This document shows, in pieces, positions 1 to 7,695 of a stretch of DNA of 64,000 bases. Both the position numbers and the translations under genes were made by a program. The notes beneath the pieces are model-generated. The model ran no database searches. It worked only from the letters and a program-made list of their open reading frames with translations, and was not told the DNA's origin. Location: the NCBI GenBank assembly GCA_016719165.1, contig JADKAJ010000001.1, forward strand, positions 930,001 through 994,000, given 5' to 3'. Within the stretch, counting starts at the first letter, position 1. Each line of letters opens with the position of its first letter. The stretch comes from Chitinophagaceae bacterium. GTDB lineage: Bacteria > Bacteroidota > Bacteroidia > Chitinophagales > Chitinophagaceae.

Positions 1-1
1 T

Positions 2-997
2 GTTGCTGCTGTTTCAGTAAGAGTGGTGGAGCCGGTCTTTGAAAGCCAGACAAAAACAAAGCTTGGTTCAGTGAATGTGGATATAGATGGACCAAGTATG
101 CGGCAGTTTGTTGGTGATTTCCTCTCAAAAGAACTGGATAATTATCTGCATAAAAACCCTTCAATTGCCGATGGGTTAAAAAAACGGATTGAGCAAAGCG
201 AAAGGGAAAGAAAGGAACTGGCAGGTATCAAAAAACTGGCTAATGAAAGAGCCAAGAAGGCAAACCTGCATAACAAAAAATTGAGGGATTGCCGTCATCA
301 CCTGAATGATGATGCTCCGGCAAAAGGAAAGGAAGAATTTGTAGCGAAGCAAAAAGAAACGACCATTTTTATTACGGAAGGGGATAGTGCCAGTGGTTCT
401 ATTACCAAAGCAAGAAATGTGGAAACGCAGGCCGTATTCAGCTTAAGAGGTAAACCACTAAACTGTTTTGGCCTGACCAAGAAAGTTGTTTACGAAAATG
501 AAGAATTCAACCTGCTGCAACATGCACTGAATATCGAAGAAGGATTGGAAGGTCTCCGGTTTAATAATGTGGTGATTGCAACCGATGCCGATGTGGATGG
601 TATGCATATCCGTTTGTTACTGATGACATTCTTTCTGCAGTTCTTCCCCGACCTGGTGAAGCATGAAAAAGTGTATGTACTGGAAACACCCTTATTCCGG
701 GTGCGGAATAAACAGGAAACGATTTATTGTTTCAGTGAACAGGAGAAACTGGATGCAATGAAAAAACTGGGAACCAAACCTGAAGTGACCCGGTTCAAGG
801 GATTAGGAGAAATAAGCCCGGATGAGTTTGGACAGTTTATTGGTGCCGGAATGCGAAAACAATTGATGAGGGTGGAGGAAGGAGAACATATTCAGCAATT
901 ACTGGAATATTATATGGGAAAGAATACTCCCGACAGGCAGGAATTCATTATTAATAACCTGAAAGTAGAATTGGATATAGTAGAAGAAATTGTTTAA
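2..997 (+). CDS. parE: DNA topoisomerase IV subunit B, C-terminal part (partial at left edge)
   Basis: ATPase-bearing subunit of topoisomerase IV, which decatenates daughter chromosomes together with ParC. The frame is open to the left edge, so the N-terminal ATPase domain lies outside the window; the GTG at 23 is internal. Seen: the transducer-end motif QTKTKL, then the TOPRIM domain with EGDSASGS near nt 377 and the metal-binding DADVDG near nt 583, and a C-terminal tail with the FKGLGE motif. The parC gene follows three positions downstream in the same direction, which favours ParE over GyrB. The operon also holds a methyltransferase and a DUF1835 protein. Confidence 0.93.
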   Translation, partial: VAAVSVRVVEPVFESQTKTKLGSVNVDIDGPSMRQFVGDFLSKELDNYLHKNPSIADGLKKRIEQSERERKELAGIKKLANERAKKANLHNKKLRDCRHHLNDDAPAKGKEEFVAKQKETTIFITEGDSASGSITKARNVETQAVFSLRGKPLNCFGLTKKVVYENEEFNLLQHALNIEEGLEGLRFNNVVIATDADVDGMHIRLLLMTFFLQFFPDLVKHEKVYVLETPLFRVRNKQETIYCFSEQEKLDAMKKLGTKPEVTRFKGLGEISPDEFGQFIGAGMRKQLMRVEEGEHIQQLLEYYMGKNTPDRQEFIINNLKVELDIVEEIV

Positions 998-1008
998 AGA
1001 TGTAACAC

Positions 1009-1803
1009 ATGTTTGAATTTCATGCTGACAGGAAGCGATATTTTGACATCCAGGTATTGAATGCTGAGAAATACGTTATACCGTTTATTGAAGAAAAATT
1101 TCCTGTAAAGGCAGGTATGAGGATCCTGGAGATTGGATGTGGTGAAGGTGGTGTATTGAAAGCATTTATTAATAAAGGATGTGAAGGTGTGGGAGTAGAA
1201 CTGGATGCTCCCAGGGTTGTGGATGCAAATAAATTTTTGACTGAAGATATAGCGGCAGGCAGATTACGGTTTGTAGTGAAAGATATTTACGAAGTGGATG
1301 TGAAGAAGGATTTCAACGGATTATTTGATATTATTGTTTTAAAGGATGTTATTGAGCATATACATGACCAGGCAAAGCTGATTGGCTGGATGAAGAATTT
1401 TTTGAAGCCTGGTGGTATAGTTTTCTTTGGGTTTCCGCCATGGTATATGCCTTTTGGCGGACATCAGCAGATATGCAAGTCAAGAATTTCGAGATTGCCA
1501 TACATTCACCTGCTGCCAAAAGGAATGTACAAATGGGTTCTCAGAAACAGGAAGGAAAATGTGGAAGAGATGATGGAAATACGGGACACAGGAATTAGTA
1601 TTGAACGGTTTGAAAAAATTTGTAAAAAAGAAGGCTATACACTTTTTCATACCGGACATTATTTGATTAACCCTATTTATGAATGGAAATTCGGTTGGAA
1701 GCCCAGGAAACAAATTGGCCTGATTAAATTAATTCCATTCTTCAGAAATTTTCTTACGACCTGTGTTTATTATATTATTCAACCAGATAATAAATTAAAA
1801 TGA
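1009..1803 (+). CDS. Class I SAM-dependent methyltransferase
   Basis: 264 residues. The glycine-rich SAM-binding motif LEIGCGEGG lies near residue 41, followed by an acidic residue ending the next strand (VGVELD) and the motif IVLKDVIEHI typical of the Methyltransf_11/UbiG-like fold. The C-terminal third is basic and aromatic and may hold the acceptor-binding part. It starts 11 bases after parE and its last codon overlaps the next start (ATGA at 1800-1803), so it is translated within the parE-parC operon. The substrate cannot be told from sequence; small molecules, lipids or glycans are all possible. Confidence 0.8.
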   Translation: MFEFHADRKRYFDIQVLNAEKYVIPFIEEKFPVKAGMRILEIGCGEGGVLKAFINKGCEGVGVELDAPRVVDANKFLTEDIAAGRLRFVVKDIYEVDVKKDFNGLFDIIVLKDVIEHIHDQAKLIGWMKNFLKPGGIVFFGFPPWYMPFGGHQQICKSRISRLPYIHLLPKGMYKWVLRNRKENVEEMMEIRDTGISIERFEKICKKEGYTLFHTGHYLINPIYEWKFGWKPRKQIGLIKLIPFFRNFLTTCVYYIIQPDNKLK

Positions 1804-2651
1804 TACACATAGTTTTTAATGAGAGCGAAGTTGAACTGATGAAACAGGTGATTGAACTAGATGAAACAATGTCAGGAGATGTCATACAGATAAGGGATGA
1901 TTATGCAGTAGGCCCTTTAAGTGCATTAGACACGGAAGAGGGAAGGCAATCACGGCTAAACTGGTGGAAAGATTTATTATCGTATTCACATTACCAGGAA
2001 TCACAAATCCATCACTTTGACGACAGGGAAACAGTTCAACTGCTTAAGTCAAAACTGGATGAAAATCCGGATGAAGAATTGTGGATATGGATGGGACAGA
2101 ACCAGCATGATGTTTGCGGCTATTATTGGCTGATGCCGCAATTAAAGGACTACCAGGGCAGGGTGATGGTACTTTTTCTTAATAACTTACCGTTCATAAA
2201 TGAGAAAGGACATATATTTTATCCTTCCTGGTTGAATGAAATACAACCAAAAGAGTTTATTAAAGCAAAAAAACTGGCACGACCTATTACCCTTAGCGAA
2301 TTTGAAGTTGATCCTGATGAATGGTTTCGGATAGTTAACGATGGCGGGCTTGTAAGAATATTAGAGGGTGGAAAAAAAATTGCTTCAAAGGATGATACAT
2401 TTTACGATAAGGAAGTCCTGAAAAATCTCACACCAGAATGGCAAAAAGCCTGGCGTTTAGTAAGCAATACTCTTCACCGGATGCCGGTTAAGACGGGAGA
2501 TGTCTTTATTGAATGGCGAATCAGGCAGCTTATTGAGCAGGGAAAAATTGAAGTAACTGGTGACGTAAGTAAAGGATGGAAAGATTTTGATGTAAAATTA
2601 CCAGGAACAAAACAGCAGGAAACAGAATTAACTGAAGAGGCTTTACAATAG
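1800..2651 (+). CDS. DUF1835 domain-containing protein
   Basis: 283 residues. The N-terminal pattern HIVFNESE ... GDVIQIRDDYAVGPL matches the DUF1835 family. The remainder, with WRLVSNTLHRMPVKTGDVFIEWRIRQLI near the end, resembles the DUF3658 domain that often accompanies it. The biochemical role is unknown; the family is cytoplasmic and has no signal peptide here. Translation is coupled to the methyltransferase by a 4-base overlap, and parC follows 13 bases later, so it is expressed with topoisomerase IV. Acid-rich C-terminal tail. Confidence 0.75.
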   Translation: MIHIVFNESEVELMKQVIELDETMSGDVIQIRDDYAVGPLSALDTEEGRQSRLNWWKDLLSYSHYQESQIHHFDDRETVQLLKSKLDENPDEELWIWMGQNQHDVCGYYWLMPQLKDYQGRVMVLFLNNLPFINEKGHIFYPSWLNEIQPKEFIKAKKLARPITLSEFEVDPDEWFRIVNDGGLVRILEGGKKIASKDDTFYDKEVLKNLTPEWQKAWRLVSNTLHRMPVKTGDVFIEWRIRQLIEQGKIEVTGDVSKGWKDFDVKLPGTKQQETELTEEALQ

Positions 2652-2664
2652 AAAGGGATTTAAC

Positions 2665-5181
2665 ATGAGCGCAGCAAAGAATAAGATAACAGAAGTGCAA
2701 AATAATGATGGGGGCCTTAGCGGGCAATATAAAACCTGGTTCCTGGATTATGCTTCCTATGTAATACTTGAAAGGGCCGTTCCGGCTGTCGAGGATGGAT
2801 TAAAACCGGTTCAGCGCCGAATACTCCATGCGATGAAGGAAATGGATGATGGGCGTTACAACAAAGTAGCCAATATCATAGGACAGGCAATGCAGTATCA
2901 TCCGCATGGTGATGCCAGTATTGGGGATGCATTAGTGAATATGGGGCAAAAGGACCTGCTTATCGATACCCAGGGTAACTGGGGTGATGTCAGAACAGGT
3001 GATGATGCAGCAGCAGCCCGCTACATTGAAGCAAGGCTCAGCAAGTTTGCTTTGGAAGTTGCATTCAATGCAAAGACAACAGAATGGCAGCTTAGTTATG
3101 ACGGCAGGAAAAATGAGCCGGTAACGTTGCCCATGAAGTTTCCTTTATTGTTGGCACAGGGTGCCGATGGTATTGCAGTGGGCCTTTCTACAAAAATTCT
3201 TCCCCATAATTTCTGTGAACTGATTGATGCGGCTGTAAAATATCTCAGGGGACGGAAATTTGAGTTGTATCCGGACTTTTTGACCGGGGGAATGATAGAT
3301 GTGGCTGATTATAACCAGGGGAAAAGAGGTGGTAAAGTAAAAGTAAGGGCACATATCGAAGAAGTAGATAAGAAGACATTAGCAATAAGAAGTGTGCCTT
3401 ATGGCGTTACCACAACTCAGTTGATGGAGTCTATCGTAAAAGCAAATGACCAGGGAAAAATTAAAATTAAGAAAGTAACTGATAACACTGCTGCTGATGT
3501 AGAGATACAGGTTGATTTAGCTCCCGGTATTTCTCCGGATATTACCATCGATGCACTTTATAAGTTTACGGATTGTGAGACTTCGATTTCTCCTAATGCC
3601 TGTGTGATCGTAGAACAGAAACCACAGTTTCTGGGTGTACAGGAATTATTAAAACTTTCTGTCGATAAAACTAAGGACCTGCTCGAACAGGAGTTGAAGA
3701 TCAGGTTGAACGAATTGCAGGAAAAATGGCATTATACATCGTTGGAAAAAATATTTTTCGAAGAAAAGATATACAAGGAACTGGAGAAAAAGCATGAGAC
3801 ATGGGATAAAGTCATCGAATCAATTGATAAAGCATTTATCCCTTTTAAAAAACAACTGAAAAGGGAAATAACAAGAGAAGATATCATTAAACTGACTGAG
3901 AAACCAGTTCGCCGGATTTACAGGCTGGATATTGATGAATTGAATAACCAGATAAAGGGATTAGAGACGGAAATAAAACAGGTAAAGCATGATCTGGCAA
4001 ATCTTATTGATTTTGCAGTTGCTTATTTTGAAAACCTGTTAAAGAAATATGGGAAAGGAAGAGAAAGAAAGACAGAGATCAGGCAGTTTGAGGTAATTGA
4101 GGCAAAGAATGTTGCTATTGCGAATACTAAACTCTATGTCAACAGGGAAGAAGGATTCATCGGAACAGGATTGAAGAAAGATGAATTATTGTTTGAATGC
4201 TCAGACCTCGATGATATTATTGTTTTTGCAAAGCGAGGAATAATGAAAGTGGTGAAGGTCTCAGATAAGACCTTTATCGGTAAGGATATTTTGCATGCTG
4301 CTGTTTTTCAGAAAAATGATGAACGTACCACATATAATATGATTTATTCTGATGGAAAGGGTGGTCTTAGTTATGCAAAACGTTTTAATGTAACTGGTGT
4401 TACAAGAGATAAAGAGTATGACCTCACAAAGGGAGACGAAAAAAGTAAGATTCATTACCTGAGTGTAAATCCGAATGGTGAGGCAGAAGTAGTGAAAATC
4501 GTTTTAACACCAGGTTGTGCTGCCCGCATCAAGGAATTTGATTTTTATTTTGAAGAACTGGCCATCAAAGGCCGCAGCAGTATGGGAAACCAGGTAACAA
4601 AATATCCCATCAAATCAGTGAGATTTAAAGAGGCAGGGAAGGCCACACTTAGCGGGCGGAAGCTTTGGTTCGATGAAAAATTTGGCCGCCTTAGTGCAGA
4701 AGAAAAGGGGACTTATCTCGGAAGTTTTGAGCCGGATGACAGGATCCTTGTTATTTACAACGATGGAAATTATGAAGTGACTGACCAGGAAATGACACAA
4801 AAGATTGACCCCGAAAAAGTACTGTATATCGGAAAATTTGACCCGGAGAAAGTAATCACAGCTGTATATGTTGATAATGATAAGAAGCAGTACATGGTGA
4901 AGCGATTCAAAATTGAAACCAGTACATTGAAGACAAAATTCATGTTCATAAAAGAGGGGGATGGCAATTATGTAGAAGCTGTATCAACTGATGAGGAACC
5001 GATATTGGCGATGCAGCAGGGAAGAGGGGCCCAGATACGTAAAGCAAAATTAAAGATTGTTAAGATTGCTGAAGTGACAGGCTGGAAAACAGTGGGAACC
5101 AAATTAGCAGACTACAGTAAATCTACAGAAATGGAGTGGGTGAAAAGTAAGGAGAGCAACCAGGCGGAGTTATTTGAATAA
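2665..5181 (+). CDS. parC: DNA topoisomerase IV subunit A
   Basis: 838 residues. Breakage-reunion subunit that, with ParE, passes one duplex through another. The N-terminal winged-helix domain contains VEDGLKPVQRR, HPHGDAS and the active-site tyrosine in AAARYIEARLS (Tyr120). A long coiled-coil arm runs around residues 360-470, and a beta-pinwheel-like C-terminal domain follows (residues about 500-815). The length fits Bacteroidota ParC, where the protein is commonly labelled DNA gyrase/topoisomerase IV subunit A. It is the last gene of the parE operon and ends 3 bases from the stop of the convergent gene. Confidence 0.93.
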   Translation: MSAAKNKITEVQNNDGGLSGQYKTWFLDYASYVILERAVPAVEDGLKPVQRRILHAMKEMDDGRYNKVANIIGQAMQYHPHGDASIGDALVNMGQKDLLIDTQGNWGDVRTGDDAAAARYIEARLSKFALEVAFNAKTTEWQLSYDGRKNEPVTLPMKFPLLLAQGADGIAVGLSTKILPHNFCELIDAAVKYLRGRKFELYPDFLTGGMIDVADYNQGKRGGKVKVRAHIEEVDKKTLAIRSVPYGVTTTQLMESIVKANDQGKIKIKKVTDNTAADVEIQVDLAPGISPDITIDALYKFTDCETSISPNACVIVEQKPQFLGVQELLKLSVDKTKDLLEQELKIRLNELQEKWHYTSLEKIFFEEKIYKELEKKHETWDKVIESIDKAFIPFKKQLKREITREDIIKLTEKPVRRIYRLDIDELNNQIKGLETEIKQVKHDLANLIDFAVAYFENLLKKYGKGRERKTEIRQFEVIEAKNVAIANTKLYVNREEGFIGTGLKKDELLFECSDLDDIIVFAKRGIMKVVKVSDKTFIGKDILHAAVFQKNDERTTYNMIYSDGKGGLSYAKRFNVTGVTRDKEYDLTKGDEKSKIHYLSVNPNGEAEVVKIVLTPGCAARIKEFDFYFEELAIKGRSSMGNQVTKYPIKSVRFKEAGKATLSGRKLWFDEKFGRLSAEEKGTYLGSFEPDDRILVIYNDGNYEVTDQEMTQKIDPEKVLYIGKFDPEKVITAVYVDNDKKQYMVKRFKIETSTLKTKFMFIKEGDGNYVEAVSTDEEPILAMQQGRGAQIRKAKLKIVKIAEVTGWKTVGTKLADYSKSTEMEWVKSKESNQAELFE

Positions 5182-5184
5182 TTT

Positions 5185-6123
5185 TTATTCAGATTTTTTC
5201 CCGCCTTTTTTTCTCTTGATCCTGATGGTGGCATTTTTCTGCAGGGTGCTGGAAATACGAATGTCATACTGCTTCTTACCGTCATATATCCGCATTAAGG
5301 CTGTATTAGGCGGGATCAGTCCAAGACTTTCAGCGAACATAGACACTTCATTGATCACACGGGTACTATCAAGCAAAAGGTCTATATGAATAGATCTATG
5401 CGTCAATTTCTGATTGAACATGATAAGTTTTTGATTGTAAAACACAGAAATAATGTCGCCGTCTATTTCTCCATTGTCATAGAAATCCACTCTCAATGAA
5501 TCTGAATCAACTTCAATTTCATTAGTAATTTCATTTTCCCTTTCTGAAAATTCTTTTTCTATAACATAGTTGACCACTTTTCGGGGAATGATATTGGCAG
5601 CAATAGAAGTGTCTGTTGCAGCCGGTTCCCATACCTGGTAGTTCTCTTTGTATTCACTGATCGCCTTCAGTACTGAATCCTTTTTGCTGATATCTGCATT
5701 GAGTGTAAGCTTAAAACTAATATTGGCACAAGTATACTTGTAATCCGGAAGTGCAATAAAGGAACCTGTCAAAGCAGATTCAGCCTGTGCTACACGGAGC
5801 GTAGCCTGCATATTCATTATACAGTCTACTTCAAAATTGGAATAAGAACCATGATAAACAACAGGTATATCATATAAACTCAATTGACGGGTCGCCGCAT
5901 TATAATTGCCCTTTACCTGTATACTGCGGTAAGTATTCTTAAAATAATAATTGAGGATTCCTTTCACATAGTTCTTTTCCGGTTGCAGAACCATCTCTAC
6001 CAGGTAATTATTAGCAGCAGTGTTTGTCTTTACATTGGCATACCCGTACCAATAACCGAATACGGATTGGGAGTGAGAATACAATGAGACCACAAGGCAG
6101 AGTATAAATAATCCTTTCTTCAT
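5185..6123 (-). CDS. Hypothetical exported protein
   Basis: 312 residues that I do not assign to a family. The N-terminus MKKGLFILCLVVSLYSHSQS is a type I signal peptide, so the mature protein is periplasmic or outer-membrane associated. The body is predicted beta-rich, with a lysine/arginine-rich C-terminus (RIKRKKGGKKSE). One region (VDFYDNGEIDGDIISVFYN) looks like a short domain recurrent in Bacteroidota exported proteins, but I cannot name it. Convergent with parC, monocistronic by layout. Confidence 0.6.
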   Translation of the reverse strand: MKKGLFILCLVVSLYSHSQSVFGYWYGYANVKTNTAANNYLVEMVLQPEKNYVKGILNYYFKNTYRSIQVKGNYNAATRQLSLYDIPVVYHGSYSNFEVDCIMNMQATLRVAQAESALTGSFIALPDYKYTCANISFKLTLNADISKKDSVLKAISEYKENYQVWEPAATDTSIAANIIPRKVVNYVIEKEFSERENEITNEIEVDSDSLRVDFYDNGEIDGDIISVFYNQKLIMFNQKLTHRSIHIDLLLDSTRVINEVSMFAESLGLIPPNTALMRIYDGKKQYDIRISSTLQKNATIRIKRKKGGKKSE

Positions 6124-6178
6124 GAATTTGTAATATCGGCAAATCCCGTGCCTTCCTGAAACGAAGTTTTACACAGTA

Positions 6179-6616
6179 TTATTTCAGGTACCTTTTTATT
6201 TCCCTTTCTACATCCTTTTGTTTGATGCTTTCCCGCTTGTCGTAGAGTTTTTTGCCTCTGGCAAGGCCAATTTCAATTTTCGCCAGGTTCTTTTCATTAA
6301 AAAAGATGCGCAAGGGCACCAGCGTATAGCCCTTCTCTTTCAATTTTGCTTCAATTTTTTTGATTTCTCTTTTCTCCAGGAGTAATTTTCTGTCACGCAG
6401 CGGGTCGTGGTTATTTACTGTACCATGGGAGTATTCGGCGATATGCAATGATTTTATCCAGATTTCACCTTTATGAATCAGGCAATAACTGTCATTAAAA
6501 CTGGCCCTTCCTGCCCTCAGGGATTTTACCTCTGTTCCCAGCAATACCATACCCGCTTCATATTTTGCGTCGATGAAGTATTCGTGGTAAGCCTGCCTGT
6601 TTCTTAATTCTGCCAT
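6179..6616 (-). CDS. smpB: SsrA-binding protein SmpB
   Basis: 145 residues, the usual SmpB length. SmpB binds tmRNA and delivers it to stalled ribosomes for trans-translation. Seen: N-terminal NRQAYHEYFI, the core GTEVKSLRAGRASFNDSYC, the segment EIWIKSLHIAEYSHGTVNNHDPLRDRKLLL split over the OB fold, and the basic tail KKLYDKRESIKQKD that inserts near the decoding site. No tmRNA gene is visible in the window. A TAnnTTTG-type element lies 20 bases upstream. Confidence 0.97.
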   Translation of the reverse strand: MAELRNRQAYHEYFIDAKYEAGMVLLGTEVKSLRAGRASFNDSYCLIHKGEIWIKSLHIAEYSHGTVNNHDPLRDRKLLLEKREIKKIEAKLKEKGYTLVPLRIFFNEKNLAKIEIGLARGKKLYDKRESIKQKDVEREIKRYLK

Positions 6617-6636
6617 CTATAAAATAAAATAAGAGG

Positions 6637-6644
6637 CAAAATTA
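6637..6644 (-). promoter_or_regulatory. Candidate -7 promoter element for smpB
   Basis: On the minus strand the bases read TAATTTTG, matching the Bacteroidota TAnnTTTG -7 element, about 20 bases before the smpB start. I see no good -33 TTTG partner at the usual 19-21 base spacing, so this is a moderate call. Confidence 0.45.
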
Positions 6645-6675
6645 CCTCTTACTTCCTGATTATATTTTCTTATTA

Positions 6676-7590
6676 TTAATTTTTAAATAAACTCAATACC
6701 GTAGCCAGTTTATCCTTCAGTTCCTTTCTTGGCACGATAAAGTCCAGAAAACCATGTTCAAGAATGAATTCACTGCGTTGAAAACCCTCGGGCAGATCTT
6801 TTTTGATTGTTTCTTTTATTACCCTGGGTCCGGCAAAACCTATTAAAGCACCTGGTTCAGCTATATTTAAATCGCCAAGCATACCGAAGGATGCAGAGAT
6901 ACCACCAAATGTGGGGTCTGTTAATAATGATATGTACGGGAGCCTGGCATCGCTTAGTTGCGAAAGTTTTCCGCTTGTTTTAGCCAATTGCATCAATGAA
7001 AATGCACTTTCCATCATACGGGCACCCCCGCTTTTACTAATGACCATATAGGCCATTTTATGTTCTATACAATGATCTACAGCCCGTGAAAATTTTTCAC
7101 CCATCACACTTCCCAAAGAGCCGCCTATAAATTCAAAGTCCATACAGGCAATCACAATATCATTGCCACCAACTTTACCAGCAGCTACCCGCATAGAATC
7201 TTTCAGGTCTGTTTTACTCCAGATATCCTCCAGTCTTTTTTTGTATGGTTTTAGGTCAGTAAACTCCAGGAAGTCTTTACTGCGGATATTATCAAATAAT
7301 TCAGTGAATTCGCTATTGTCGAAAAGAATTTCGAAATATTCCTGGCTATTAATCCGATGATGATAACTGCATTTTGGACAAGCAAATAAATTTTCCTTTA
7401 ACTCGGTAACGGTACAGATAAAATTACATTCCGGACATTTTACCCAAAGTCCTTCAGGAGTTTCCTTTTTCTCAGAAGTCTTGGTATTAATTCCTTTTTT
7501 GATGCGTTTGAACCAGCTGGCTCTGGTTTCTTCTGCCTTTCCTTCATCTCCAGTCAGATTGGCATCAAAATCTTCAAATTGTTTCGCCAT
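6676..7590 (-). CDS. accD: Acetyl-CoA carboxylase carboxyltransferase subunit beta
   Basis: 305 residues from the chosen start. AccD with AccA transfers the carboxyl group from biotin to acetyl-CoA in fatty acid synthesis. A zinc ribbon is seen at Cys52, Cys55, Cys71 and Cys74, followed by the crotonase-type core with SKSGGARMMES and TDPTFGGISASFG. I chose ATG 7588-7590 (MAKQFEDF) over an upstream GTG at 7608, because the promoter element TATATTTG sits at 7608-7615 and transcription would begin after that GTG. No accA is nearby. Confidence 0.95.
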   Translation of the reverse strand: MAKQFEDFDANLTGDEGKAEETRASWFKRIKKGINTKTSEKKETPEGLWVKCPECNFICTVTELKENLFACPKCSYHHRINSQEYFEILFDNSEFTELFDNIRSKDFLEFTDLKPYKKRLEDIWSKTDLKDSMRVAAGKVGGNDIVIACMDFEFIGGSLGSVMGEKFSRAVDHCIEHKMAYMVISKSGGARMMESAFSLMQLAKTSGKLSQLSDARLPYISLLTDPTFGGISASFGMLGDLNIAEPGALIGFAGPRVIKETIKKDLPEGFQRSEFILEHGFLDFIVPRKELKDKLATVLSLFKN

Positions 7591-7607
7591 AACCTTTTGT
7601 TGATACA

Positions 7608-7615
7608 CAAATATA
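7608..7615 (-). promoter_or_regulatory. -7 promoter element for accD
   Basis: Minus-strand TATATTTG, a full TAnnTTTG match, 17 bases before the accD ATG. It overlaps the alternative GTG start and so decides the start codon. The -33 side is weak: TTG occurs 24 bases upstream, slightly too far. Confidence 0.5.
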
Positions 7616-7695
7616 GGGAAGTTGTGAATAGTGAATAATCAACGGGAAATGAATCTCCATATTCCGGCTCCATATAGGCGAACCTCTATTATAAT

